NCBI RefSeq assembly: GCF_001427125.1
Contig: NZ_LMGK01000011.1
Span: 1 to 64,000 of the forward strand
Origin: Pseudomonas sp. Root562
GTDB lineage: Bacteria; Pseudomonadota; Gammaproteobacteria; Pseudomonadales; Pseudomonadaceae
Length of the DNA stretch: 64,000 bases
Direction: 5' to 3'
Under the pieces are notes generated by a model. That model did no database searches. It worked only from the letters and a program-made list of their open reading frames with translations, and was not told where the DNA came from. Made by a program: the position numbers and the translations under genes. Positions 7,147-15,782 of the stretch are shown one piece after another. Each line of letters begins with the position of its first letter. Positions within the stretch are counted from its first letter, which is position 1.

Positions 7147-8118
7147 ATGGGTAGAGTTGTTGCTGCTGCGGTTTATAGCGCGGGTAAAAAGGTCACCAAT
7201 ATTACCCTCGACGAAGGCGCGGCCTGGGCTGCAAAGCCTGGTCACTTTGTCTGGATCGGCCTTGAAGAGCCGAACGAAGAGGAACTGTACAACCTGCAAC
7301 GCCAGTTCAACCTGCACGAACTGGCCATCGAAGACGCCCTGGAAAAACACAGTCGCCCGAAACTGGAAACGTTCGGCGATGCGCTCTTCATCGTCACGTA
7401 CTCTCCGATTATGGAAGACGGCAAACTCAAGTTCATCGAGACCCACATTTTTGCCGGCAATGGTTACATCATCACTGCGCGTAACGGTCATTCGGCGTCC
7501 TACGCCTACGTCCGACAGCGTTGTGAAGCGCGCCCGCTGTTACTGGAGCACGGGGAAGATTTCGTCCTCTACGCCATCCTCGATTTCGTGATTGAAAACT
7601 ACCAGCCGATGGGCGAAGCGATTCACGCCAGGATCGATGAGCTGGAACGCAACGTCATGTGTGGCTCGTTGAATGAACGTGACATCCAGAATCTTCACAG
7701 CCTGCGCCGCGATGTGCTGCGCCTGCGCCGTTATGCGGCGCCCATGGTGGAGATCGGCGAGGAACTGCAAAAACTGAACTTTCCCTTTATCGACAAGAAC
7801 ATGCGCCCGTATTTCCGCGATGTGCAGATTCATGTAACCCGGCAGTTGGAAGACCTGACGACCCTGGCGGATATCGCCAGCCAGACCATCGAAGTTGGGG
7901 TGCTGCTGGAGGCGTCGCGCCAAAGTGTGGTGCAGCGCAAATTCGCTGCATGGGCGGCGATCCTGGCGTTCCCGACCGCGGTGGCGGGGATCTACGGGAT
8001 GAACTTTCAGAACATGCCCGAACTGACCTGGTATTACGGTTACTTCGGTGTGCTGGGGTTTATTGCGGTGGGTTGCGTGGGTTTATGGACGAGTTTCAAG
8101 AAGTCGGGTTGGCTTTGA
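7147..8118 (+). CDS. corA: Magnesium/cobalt transport protein CorA
   Basis: The 323-residue protein has the CorA layout: a large cytoplasmic domain (about 1-255) with helical segments, then two C-terminal membrane helices. The signature YGMNF after the first helix (AAWAAILAFPTAVAGI) is the GMN selectivity motif. The basic end FKKSGWL is typical of the family. It forms a homopentameric divalent-cation channel in the inner membrane. A/G-rich AAGAAG lies upstream of the ATG. No operon partner is visible. Confidence 0.93.
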   Translation: MGRVVAAAVYSAGKKVTNITLDEGAAWAAKPGHFVWIGLEEPNEEELYNLQRQFNLHELAIEDALEKHSRPKLETFGDALFIVTYSPIMEDGKLKFIETHIFAGNGYIITARNGHSASYAYVRQRCEARPLLLEHGEDFVLYAILDFVIENYQPMGEAIHARIDELERNVMCGSLNERDIQNLHSLRRDVLRLRRYAAPMVEIGEELQKLNFPFIDKNMRPYFRDVQIHVTRQLEDLTTLADIASQTIEVGVLLEASRQSVVQRKFAAWAAILAFPTAVAGIYGMNFQNMPELTWYYGYFGVLGFIAVGCVGLWTSFKKSGWL

Positions 8119-8155
8119 ATTCTCGGCGAATGCTTCGCACTCGGTCGCAAGCAAG

Positions 8156-8197
8156 CCTCGCTCGCACAGGTATTGCAATAGTCCTGTGCAAGCGAGG
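8156..8197. repeat. Inverted repeat downstream of corA
   Basis: CCTCGCTCGCACAGG (8156-8170) is matched by CCTGTGCAAGCGAGG (8183-8197) with one mismatch. It is REP-like and could also end transcription of the converging genes. Confidence 0.6.
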
Positions 8198-8207
8198 TAT
8201 TAACTGA

Positions 8208-8930
8208 TTAAACGGTTTCTGGCTTGTGCGCCACAAAACGCATCATCCACTCGGCTACCGTGGTGCCGTGGTGCTCGCTGTCCAGGCTCGCGATGCCTTT
8301 CGAATACACCTGCTCGCCCAGCGCTTGCTGACGGATCTCCAGCAAGGCGCGGGAATAGTCGTGAATGAATTCTGGATGGCCCTGGAAGCACAGCACCTGA
8401 TCGTTGATGTGGTACGCGGCAAACGGGCAGAAATCGCTGGATGCAATCACCGTGGCGTTTTCCGGCAATGAGGTGACCTGGTCCTGATGGCTGATCAACA
8501 GGGTCAACTCTTCACGCACCGGGTTCAGCCACGGTGCCTTGGCGGCGAGTTTGTATTTGTGCGTGCCGACGCCCCAGCCCTGGCTCGCGCGTTCGCTCTT
8601 GCCGCCGAGCAACAAGGCCAGCAACTGGTGGCCGAAACACACGCCCAACAGTTTGTCGCCGCGCTTGTAGCGGGTCAGCAGATAGTCCTTGAGGGTTTGA
8701 ATCCATGGGTCGGTGCCGAAGGAATCGGCCTTGCTGCCGGTGACCAGGTAAGCGTCGAAGGTCAGGTCATCGCTCGGGTATTCACCCTGCACCACGTTGT
8801 AGATCGTGAAATCGGCGGCAATCGGTTGCTGCGAAAACAGGCGCTTGAACATCTGCCCGTAGCCCTGATACTGGTCGACCAATTCCGGACGCAGGTTGTC
8901 GGTTTCCAGAATGCAGATGCGTAACGACAT
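8208..8930 (-). CDS. Class I glutamine amidotransferase-like protein
   Basis: The 240-residue protein carries the class I glutaminase triad elements: the nucleophile elbow GVCFGHQLLA (Cys) and the late GHPE (His and Glu). An N-terminal Rossmann-like start MSLRICILETDNL fits the stand-alone GuaA/YfeJ-like group, whose members hydrolyse glutamine or gamma-glutamyl compounds. The start at 8930 follows AGGT; the longer frame to 8996 has no support. The physiological substrate cannot be named from sequence. It is separated from the beta-oxidation genes by about 95 bases and shares their direction. Confidence 0.85.
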   Translation of the reverse strand: MSLRICILETDNLRPELVDQYQGYGQMFKRLFSQQPIAADFTIYNVVQGEYPSDDLTFDAYLVTGSKADSFGTDPWIQTLKDYLLTRYKRGDKLLGVCFGHQLLALLLGGKSERASQGWGVGTHKYKLAAKAPWLNPVREELTLLISHQDQVTSLPENATVIASSDFCPFAAYHINDQVLCFQGHPEFIHDYSRALLEIRQQALGEQVYSKGIASLDSEHHGTTVAEWMMRFVAHKPETV

Positions 8931-9025
8931 AAAAAATACCTGACACGTGATGGGAATAATGCACACCCCAGAGCCTGCCTTGAAACACGGTATCAAGGCA
9001 AGCCCTTCGGTGCGTCACCTGTCCC

Positions 9026-11170
9026 TTAGAACGCCTCCCCTTTGGCAGCCTTTTCCAGCAATAGCGCCGGTGGTGCGAAGCGCTGGCCGTATTGCCCGGC
9101 CAGGTATTGGGCACGCGCGACGAAATCGTTGATCCCGTACTGGTTGATAAACTGCAGCGCACCACCGGTCCAGGGGGCAAAACCGATACCGAAGATCGAT
9201 CCAACGTTGGCATCGGCCGTCGAGGTCAGCACACCTTCCTCCACGCAGCGTACGGTTTCGATGGCTTGAACGAACAGCAGGCGATCGCGTACGTCCTTCG
9301 GTGAAATCTGTCCCTCGGCCTTCTCGAAACGGGTTTTCAATTCCGGCCAAAGATGTTTTTGGCCACCGGCTGGATACTCGTAAAAACCGCCCCCGGCGGC
9401 CTTGCCCGGCCGCTTGTATTCGTTGAGCAACAAGTCAATCACGGCAAACGCCGGGTGCTCAGTCAGCGGTTTCCCTTCTGCCTGAAGGTCTTTGGCGGTT
9501 TGCTGGCGGATATGGTTCATCAAGCTGAGTGAAACTTCGTCAGAGATCGCCAGAGGACCGACAGGCATGCCGGCCTTGCGCGCTTCGGTCTCGATCATCG
9601 GCGCGCTGACGCCTTCGCCGAGCATGGCGATGCCTTCGTTGGTAAAGGTGCCGAACACCCGCGAAGTGAAGAAACCACGACTGTCGTTGACCACAATCGG
9701 GGTCTTCTTGATTTGCAGGACGAAATCGAAGCCGCGCGCCAGGGTTTCGTCGCTGGTGTTGGCGCCCTTGATGATCTCCACCAAGGGCATTTTTTCCACG
9801 GGACTGAAGAAATGCAGACCGATGAACTTGCTCTGGTCCGGCACCGCCGTGGCGAGACCACTGATCGGCAGGGTCGAGGTATTGGAGGCGATCACCGCGT
9901 CCGCGCCGACGACTTTCTGCGCGGCCAACGAGACCTTGGCTTTCAATTCTCGATCTTCAAACACCGCTTCGATGATCAGGTCGCAACCCGCCAGGTCGGC
10001 ATCGTTTTCCGTGGGATGAATGCGCGCCAGCACAGTTTCACGTTGCTCGACGCTCATCTGCCCGCGCGCCACTTTTTTGTCCAGCAGCGCGGCCGAGTGC
10101 GCCCTGCCCTTCTCGGCGGCCGCAAGGTTGAGATCCTTGAGCACCACGTCGATACCCGCCGATGCACTGACAAACGCGATACCCGCGCCCATCATGCCCG
10201 CACCCAGCACGCCGACCTTGCGGGTGGCATAAGGCGCAAAACCTTGAGGCCGGGAACCGCCGGCATTGATTTCATTGAGTTGGAACCAGAAGGTGCCGAT
10301 CAGGTTTTTCGACACTTGGCCGGTGGTCAGTTCGGTGAAATAACGGGTTTCGATCAGGTGCGCGGTATCGAAATCCACCTGTGCACCCTCGACTGCCGCA
10401 CAGAGGATTTTCTCGGGAGCGGGCAAGGTGCCTTGGGTTTTGCTGCGCAGGATCGACGGAGCAATCGCCAGCATCTGCGCGACCTTGGGGTTGGACGGCG
10501 TGCCACCGGGAATCTGATAGCCCTTCACATCCCAACGTTGCACCGCGCCGGGATTGGCAAGAATCCACGCCCGCGCCTTGGCCAGCAGTTCGTTGTGGTC
10601 CGCTGCCAGTTCATCGATCAATCCCGCCTGCAACGCCTGCTGTGGCCGGACTTTTTTACCTTCGAGCAAGTACGGCAAGGCTTTTTCCAGGCCGAGCATG
10701 CGCACCATGCGCACCACCCCGCCACCGCCCGGCAACAGACCCAGGGTCACTTCCGGCAGGCCGAGCTGCACCGACGGATTGTCCAGCGCTACCCGGTGAT
10801 GGCAGGCCAGGCAGATTTCCCAGCCACCGCCGAGCGCCGCGCCGTTGATGGCGGCGACCACCGGTTTACCGAGGGTCTCCAGGGTGCGCAGCTGGCCTTT
10901 GAGGGTCAGCACCATGTCGTAAAAGGCTTTGGCTTCGGGTTTGCCGACCTTGATCAGCTCATTGAGGTCGCCGCCGGCGAAGAAGGTTTTTTTCGCCGAC
11001 GTGATGATCACGCCAGCGATGTTGTCCATGTCGCTGACCAGGCGGGCGACGCAGTCTGCCATGGCTTCGCGGTACACCGCGTTCATGGTGTTGGCGCTCT
11101 GGCCCGGCATGTCGATGGTCAGGACGACGATCTGGTCCTGGCCCTTTTCGTAACGAATGGCTTGGCTCAT
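9026..11170 (-). CDS. Bifunctional enoyl-CoA hydratase/3-hydroxyacyl-CoA dehydrogenase (FadB/FadJ-like)
   Basis: This 714-residue alpha subunit of a fatty-acid oxidation complex has an N-terminal crotonase domain (about 1-190). It contains GGGWEICLACHHR (first catalytic Glu) and GLPEVTLGLLPGGGG (second Glu). A Rossmann NAD-binding domain begins at GAGMMGAGIAF (about 320), the dehydrogenase His lies in IGLHFFSPVEKMPLVE, and the C-terminal helical domains follow. Length equals FadB/FadJ. All catalytic residues I can check are present. It lies 24 bases downstream of the thiolase gene, so the two are one operon encoding the last three beta-oxidation steps. Whether it is the main complex or a secondary one is open. 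Confidence 0.93.
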   Translation of the reverse strand: MSQAIRYEKGQDQIVVLTIDMPGQSANTMNAVYREAMADCVARLVSDMDNIAGVIITSAKKTFFAGGDLNELIKVGKPEAKAFYDMVLTLKGQLRTLETLGKPVVAAINGAALGGGWEICLACHHRVALDNPSVQLGLPEVTLGLLPGGGGVVRMVRMLGLEKALPYLLEGKKVRPQQALQAGLIDELAADHNELLAKARAWILANPGAVQRWDVKGYQIPGGTPSNPKVAQMLAIAPSILRSKTQGTLPAPEKILCAAVEGAQVDFDTAHLIETRYFTELTTGQVSKNLIGTFWFQLNEINAGGSRPQGFAPYATRKVGVLGAGMMGAGIAFVSASAGIDVVLKDLNLAAAEKGRAHSAALLDKKVARGQMSVEQRETVLARIHPTENDADLAGCDLIIEAVFEDRELKAKVSLAAQKVVGADAVIASNTSTLPISGLATAVPDQSKFIGLHFFSPVEKMPLVEIIKGANTSDETLARGFDFVLQIKKTPIVVNDSRGFFTSRVFGTFTNEGIAMLGEGVSAPMIETEARKAGMPVGPLAISDEVSLSLMNHIRQQTAKDLQAEGKPLTEHPAFAVIDLLLNEYKRPGKAAGGGFYEYPAGGQKHLWPELKTRFEKAEGQISPKDVRDRLLFVQAIETVRCVEEGVLTSTADANVGSIFGIGFAPWTGGALQFINQYGINDFVARAQYLAGQYGQRFAPPALLLEKAAKGEAF

Positions 11171-11194
11171 AAACAGGTTCCTTGAAGGCGAGGC

Positions 11195-12400
11195 TCAGAG
11201 GCGTTCGATGATGGTGGCAATGCCCATGCCGCCGCCGACACACAGGGTCGCGAGGCCATAACGCTGACGCCGCACCTCCAGTTCATCGAGCAAGGTGCCG
11301 AGGATCGCGCAACCGGTAGCGCCCAGCGGATGGCCCATGGCAATGGAGCCGCCATTGACGTTGACCTTTTGCGGGTCGACGGCCATGTCCTTGATGAATT
11401 TGAGCACCACGGAGGCAAAAGCCTCGTTGACCTCGAACAGGTCGATGTCTTCTACCCGCAACCCGGCCTTGGCCAACGCCTTGCGCGTCGCTGGCGCGGG
11501 GCCGGTGAGCATGATGGTCGGGTCAGTGCTGGTGACCGCCGTGGCGACGATCCGCGCCCGGGGTTGCAAGCCGAGCGCCCGGCCCTTGGCTTCGGAACCG
11601 ATCAACATCAATGCCGCGCCATCGACGATCCCCGAACTGTTGCCTGGGGTGTGGACATGGTTGATCCGCTCCACATGGCTGTAGACCCGCAGCGCCGTGG
11701 CGTCGAAGCCCATCTGCCCGATCATTTCGAAGCTCGGCTTGAGCTTGGCCAGCCCTTCCAGGGTCGATTCGGCACGAATGAACTCATCATGATCAAGCAG
11801 GATGATGCCGTTCTGATCCTGCACTGGCACCAGCGATTTGTTGAACGAGCCATCGGCCCGCGCCCGCGCGGCTTTCTGTTGCGAGTGCAGTGCGTAGGCA
11901 TCGACGTCCTCACGACTGAACCCTTCCAGGGTGGCAATCAGGTCGGCGCCCACGCCTTGCGGTGTGAAATGGCTGTGCAGGTTGGTGGCAGGGTCCAATG
12001 CCCATGCCCCGCCGTCGCTGCCCATCGGCACTCGCGACATCGACTCGACGCCGCCAACGACCACCAGGTCTTCAAACCCGGAGCGCACTTTCATCGCCCC
12101 CAGGTTCACCGCCTCCAGTCCGGACGCGCAGAATCGATTGATCTGCACACCGGCTACGCTGACGTCCCAATCCGCCACTTGCGCGGCGGTTTTGGCGATA
12201 TCGGAGCCTTGATCGCCGATCGGCGTCACGCAGCCAAGGACCACGTCATCGACCTGACTGGTATCCAGGGCCGTTCGCTGTTGCAGCGCCGTGAGCAATC
12301 CTGCGACCAGGTTCACCGGTTTCACGCTGTGCAGGGCGCCGTCGGCCTTGCCTTTACCACGGGGCGTGCGTAATGCGTCGAAAATCAAAGCTTGGGTCAT
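11195..12400 (-). CDS. Acetyl-CoA C-acyltransferase (thiolase)
   Basis: A 401-residue thiolase that cleaves 3-ketoacyl-CoA with CoA. The nucleophilic Cys is in [18 protein letters not shown] (about 90). The other active-site elements are NEAFASV, the His in [14 protein letters not shown] and the second Cys in LCVGGGMG. The start at 12400 follows GAGGACGTC; the longer frame to 12481 is not supported. It is the first gene of an operon with the FadB-like gene, the order thiolase then multifunctional enzyme being the reverse of classical fadBA. Confidence 0.93.
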   Translation of the reverse strand: MTQALIFDALRTPRGKGKADGALHSVKPVNLVAGLLTALQQRTALDTSQVDDVVLGCVTPIGDQGSDIAKTAAQVADWDVSVAGVQINRFCASGLEAVNLGAMKVRSGFEDLVVVGGVESMSRVPMGSDGGAWALDPATNLHSHFTPQGVGADLIATLEGFSREDVDAYALHSQQKAARARADGSFNKSLVPVQDQNGIILLDHDEFIRAESTLEGLAKLKPSFEMIGQMGFDATALRVYSHVERINHVHTPGNSSGIVDGAALMLIGSEAKGRALGLQPRARIVATAVTSTDPTIMLTGPAPATRKALAKAGLRVEDIDLFEVNEAFASVVLKFIKDMAVDPQKVNVNGGSIAMGHPLGATGCAILGTLLDELEVRRQRYGLATLCVGGGMGIATIIERL

Positions 12401-12794
12401 GACGTCCTCGAAGCGCGATGCAGATGGGGAAAACACAGCTGCCACTCTTGGCCCAGGGCGCGATGGTTTCAATGACCGCAACGCTCACAGAAGTTGACGG
12501 TCACGCTCAGACGGACGGTCATCCCTGGCTCGGTGAACCGGTGCAGGACGCGCAGGTGTCTAGCAAAAGGCCGCCCAAGAAGCTGGCAATAGGCCTCATA
12601 CCGTTTTGATAGCGATTTTCGAGAACACCATACTAAATGGATCTAAACCAAGTGTGACGCGGGCTCTAAGGTGAAGGTGTACGAAGTTGTCGTCGGGTTT
12701 TGCCGAGGCGCTCGTGCTACAGGAAGTGCATCGCGCTGCCGTCATGGAGATATGCAGGCAGGCATCAGGAAATAACAATAAAGGCGGTCAAGCC
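12401..12794. other. Intergenic region upstream of the thiolase operon
   Basis: It contains repeated TGACCG/CGGTCA elements: ATGACCG at 12472-12478, TTGACGGTCA at 12494-12503 and CGGTCAT at 12516-12522. These could be operator half-sites for the minus-strand operon. No gene or RNA was recognised. Confidence 0.35.
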
Positions 12795-12890
12795 ATGTTC
12801 AAACAATCGAAAGTTCGTCAAGCCGGGCTCATTCTTTTCGCCACCACGCTGTTGTTAATCGTGCCGAACCTGACGAAGGTGATCGGCTGA
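12795..12890 (+). CDS. Very small single-pass membrane protein
   Basis: A 31-residue frame MFKQSKVRQAGLILFATTLLLIVPN ending in TKVIG. It has a basic N-terminus followed by one hydrophobic helix, which predicts inner-membrane insertion with the N-terminus inside. AAGGCGG lies upstream of the ATG, and the frame is in a region with no other gene. Function unknown; conservation would decide whether it is real. Confidence 0.5.
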   Translation: MFKQSKVRQAGLILFATTLLLIVPNLTKVIG

Positions 12891-12986
12891 ATCAAGCGCC
12901 AGAGTTAATTATCGCCACATAAAAATGTGACTGGCTCGCTACCCGGGCCAGCGTGGCTGTGCCAACCTTTGGGGCACTTCCACGAC

Positions 12987-13808
12987 ATGGACGGCGATCC
13001 TTTGAAAACGCTCATTCTGTTCGGGGCTTTGCTGCTCAGCACGCCCTCGTATGCCGCACAGCTCAACCTGGAGCTGGGCGCGGTTGGCCGCACCTGGCAA
13101 ACCGAGGAGTTGCTCAAGCATCCTCAAGTCCAGACCATCACCATTGCCAATGACGTTTCCTACAAACGCGACATGATCTATCGCGCCGTGCCCTTGGCCG
13201 CCTTGTTGACCGGTATCAAGCCTGACGATCACCTGCAAGCCGTGGCGCTTGACGGTTTTGCCGCTGAACTGGCGGCTGCGCCCCTGCTCAACAGCGAGGG
13301 AGCTCGCGCCTGGCTGGCAATTGAAGACCCCGCCAAACCCTGGCCGCCACTTTCCGAAGGCAAGCACAGCGCCGGGCCGTTTTATCTGGTCTGGACCGAT
13401 CCGCGGGCGGGCAATATCAGCCCGGAACAATGGCCGTTCGAAGTCGCCAGCATCAAGCGCCTGGCCCCGGTGGCCGAGCGCTTCCCTGCCCTGCTGCCGG
13501 ACCCTGCGTTAAGGGCCGACGATCCGGTCAACAAGGGTTTTGCGTTGTTCCAGAAAAACTGCCTGGCCTGCCATCGGTTGAACGGTGCCGGGGATGCGCA
13601 GTTCGGACCGGACCTGAACATTCCGTACAACCCCACCGAATATTTCGGCGCTGACTTCCTCAAGCGCTACATCCGCGATCCGCAGAGTTTGCGCCAGTGG
13701 CCGCAGGCAAAAATGCCGGAGTTTTCGGCCGAGGTTTTGCCGGATGAGGATCTGCAGAAGTTGGTGGGGTATTTGAAGCATATGACAGGGCGTAAGGTTA
13801 AGCCCTGA
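12987..13808 (+). CDS. Exported c-type cytochrome with N-terminal oxidoreductase-like domain
   Basis: A signal peptide (LKTLILFGALLLSTPSYAA) leads into a domain of about 150 residues. It resembles small molybdopterin-oxidoreductase-type proteins: VPLAALLTGI, DGFAAELAAAPLL, GPFYLVWTDP. A class I cytochrome c domain follows with the haem motif CLACH, and the likely axial Met is in AKMPEF. It is periplasmic and probably transfers electrons in a respiratory chain whose donor is not in this window. The start is uncertain: ATG 12987 was chosen, and TTG 13002 would give a tighter signal peptide. Confidence 0.75.
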   Translation: MDGDPLKTLILFGALLLSTPSYAAQLNLELGAVGRTWQTEELLKHPQVQTITIANDVSYKRDMIYRAVPLAALLTGIKPDDHLQAVALDGFAAELAAAPLLNSEGARAWLAIEDPAKPWPPLSEGKHSAGPFYLVWTDPRAGNISPEQWPFEVASIKRLAPVAERFPALLPDPALRADDPVNKGFALFQKNCLACHRLNGAGDAQFGPDLNIPYNPTEYFGADFLKRYIRDPQSLRQWPQAKMPEFSAEVLPDEDLQKLVGYLKHMTGRKVKP

Positions 13809-13901
13809 CATGCATTTCTGTGGAAGCCAGCCTGCAGGCGATCGCCGCGGGCAAGCCCCACAGTGATTTGTGGTGCCACAGATTTCGCGACCGACTTCAC
13901 A

Positions 13902-13996
13902 CCCTGTGGGAGCTGGCTTGCCAGCGATGGCGAACTGCCGGTTACTGAAATAGTGTCTGAACCACCGCAATCGCGGGCAAGCCGGCTCCCACAGGG
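13902..13996. repeat. REP doublet (inverted pair)
   Basis: A left arm starting CCCTGTGGGAGCTGGC and a right arm ending GGCTCCCACAGGG flank about 45 bases. A further degenerate arm lies at about 13820-13860. This is the typical extragenic palindrome of the fluorescens group. Confidence 0.8.
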
Positions 13997-14013
13997 TTCT
14001 GCGGTGTCCTGGC

Positions 14014-14823
14014 TTACTGTTGTTGCACGGAAATCACAGGCGCAGGCGTTGGGGTCACCAGGACCTTGGCATGCATCTGCTCACACCCGCCGCCCCGACG
14101 CATGCCGCGAACCGGGCAGGCATCCAGGTAATCAAGGCCCACCGCCAGTTTCAGGTGACGTTCGGGGCGCGCCAGTTGGTTGGTCACGTCGAAGCTGTAC
14201 CAGGCGTCATCGAGCCAGGCTTCAGCCCAGGCGTGACTGGCCAGGTGCTCGCTGTTTTCGCTGTACAGATAACCCGACACATATCGCGCCGGAATGCCCA
14301 GGCTGCGGGTGCAGGCAAGGAATGCGTGAGTGTGGTCCTGGCACACGCCTGAACGCCCGGCGAAGGCTTGTGCGGCGCTGGTGTCCACTTCGGTAGCGCC
14401 CGGCGTGTAGGTCATGTGCTGGTTCAGGCCATGCATCAAGTCGATCAGTGCCGTACGGTCCCGACGTTGCTTGCACTCTTTTTCGGCAAACGCACGCATT
14501 GCCGCGTCAGCCTCGGTCAAGCGGGTAAAGCGCAGGAACGGCAGCGCCGACTGGCTCTCGTGCTCGGCTTCGCGCAGTTCGTCGATGTCGACCTGGCCCC
14601 GGGCGCCGATAATGATCGCCTCATGGGGTTCGTCCATGGTCAGTACGTGCAGGATGTTGCCGAACGGATCGAGTTGCGCACGCACCGGGCGCGGCAGGTC
14701 GAGTTGCCAACTGAGCACGTGCTGGCGCTCGCTGTCGTGGGGTGTCAGTCGCAGGTACTGGATGCTCGCCCGCACCTGATCTTCGTAGTGATAGGTGGTC
14801 TCGTGGCTTATGGAAAGTCTCAT
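14014..14823 (-). CDS. Transglutaminase-like cysteine protease family protein
   Basis: The 269-residue protein starts with the N-terminal domain typical of bacterial transglutaminase-like proteins (MRLSISHETTYHYEDQVRAS). It has the Cys-His-Asp core: GRSGVCQDHTHAFLA (Cys), SHAWAEAWLDDAWYSFDVTN (His and Asp). There is no signal peptide, so it is cytoplasmic. Its ATG overlaps the stop of the alpha-E gene by 4 bases, and the ATP-grasp gene lies just upstream. This trio is a widely conserved neighbourhood, proposed in the literature to make and trim peptides or amide-linked tags. The substrate is unknown. Confidence 0.9.
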   Translation of the reverse strand: MRLSISHETTYHYEDQVRASIQYLRLTPHDSERQHVLSWQLDLPRPVRAQLDPFGNILHVLTMDEPHEAIIIGARGQVDIDELREAEHESQSALPFLRFTRLTEADAAMRAFAEKECKQRRDRTALIDLMHGLNQHMTYTPGATEVDTSAAQAFAGRSGVCQDHTHAFLACTRSLGIPARYVSGYLYSENSEHLASHAWAEAWLDDAWYSFDVTNQLARPERHLKLAVGLDYLDACPVRGMRRGGGCEQMHAKVLVTPTPAPVISVQQQ

Positions 14824-15770
14824 GCAGCCTCCAGGTAGGAACTGTGAATCGCGTTGCCCAACTGGCGCACCAGCGGGATGAACTCGGTCAGCCAGGCGTG
14901 CAGGCCTTCGTCGAGAATTTCGGTGATGCCGGTGTAACGAAGCCTCGCGTCGATTTCCGCCGCCAGACGTTGCGCGGGCCGGCCGTTAGCCCCTGGTAGC
15001 TGGGCGAGAATCTGGTCGATCTCCTCGGTGCAGGCGCGCAGGGAGCGTGGGACATCCGCCCGCAATAACAGTAATTCGGCGACATGCCGCGCACCGGGAG
15101 CGTCACGGTAGATTTCGGTGTAGGCCTCGAAGGACGACAGTGCCCGCAGCAGCGCACTCCACTGGTAATAGGCGTGAGCCGTGCCGTCGCTGACCGCTTC
15201 GGCCTGATCGCCGGCCATTTCGTAACGGGCGTCGAGCAGGCGCAACGTGTTGTCGGCCCTTTCGATAAAGGTGCCCAAGCGAATGAAGCGAAAAGCGTCG
15301 TTACGCATGATGGTGCCGTAGGACGCACCTCGGAACAGGTGGGAACGCTCCTTGATCCACTCGCAGAAACGGCTCATGCCGTAGCGGCTGAGGCCTTGTT
15401 CAGCGATCCCGCGAATTTCCAGCCAGGTGGCGTTGATGTTTTCCCACATGTCGGCGGTGATTCGCCCACGCACCGCATGGGCACTGGCCCGTGCGGCGCC
15501 GAGACAACTGTAAATGCTGGCCGGGTTGGCTGCGTCCAGGGCGAAGAAATGCAGCAACCGCTCGGCGTGCAATTCGCCGTGGCGTTCGAGGTAATCGTCC
15601 AGCGTGCCGGTAATCAGCAGCGGCATGGCCAGTTCGTGCAAACCGTTGCCACGGCCATCCTGTGGCATCAGTGACAACGAGTAACTGATGTCGAGCATCC
15701 GCGCGAGGTTTTCCGCGCGCTCCAGGTAACGCGACATCCAATACAAATCCGAGGCAGTTCTACTTAACAT
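14820..15770 (-). CDS. Alpha-E domain protein
   Basis: This 316-residue all-alpha protein has the family's opening MLSRTASDLYWMSRYLERAENLARMLD and the recurrent AENLAR and RADNT motifs. Alpha-E proteins occur almost only beside a circularly permuted ATP-grasp protein and a transglutaminase-like protein, as here. No catalytic motif is obvious, and it may be a partner or scaffold of the ATP-grasp enzyme. It is 12 bases downstream of the ATP-grasp gene and overlaps the transglutaminase start. Confidence 0.9.
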   Translation of the reverse strand: MLSRTASDLYWMSRYLERAENLARMLDISYSLSLMPQDGRGNGLHELAMPLLITGTLDDYLERHGELHAERLLHFFALDAANPASIYSCLGAARASAHAVRGRITADMWENINATWLEIRGIAEQGLSRYGMSRFCEWIKERSHLFRGASYGTIMRNDAFRFIRLGTFIERADNTLRLLDARYEMAGDQAEAVSDGTAHAYYQWSALLRALSSFEAYTEIYRDAPGARHVAELLLLRADVPRSLRACTEEIDQILAQLPGANGRPAQRLAAEIDARLRYTGITEILDEGLHAWLTEFIPLVRQLGNAIHSSYLEAA

Positions 15771-15782
15771 GACAGGCTTCCT

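Noticed and set aside
9713..11185. 490-residue open frame antisense to the FadB-like gene
   Set aside because: High-GC codon bias opens the complementary frame; its sequence is His/Arg/Gln-rich low-information text, and the sense strand has a complete catalytic enzyme.
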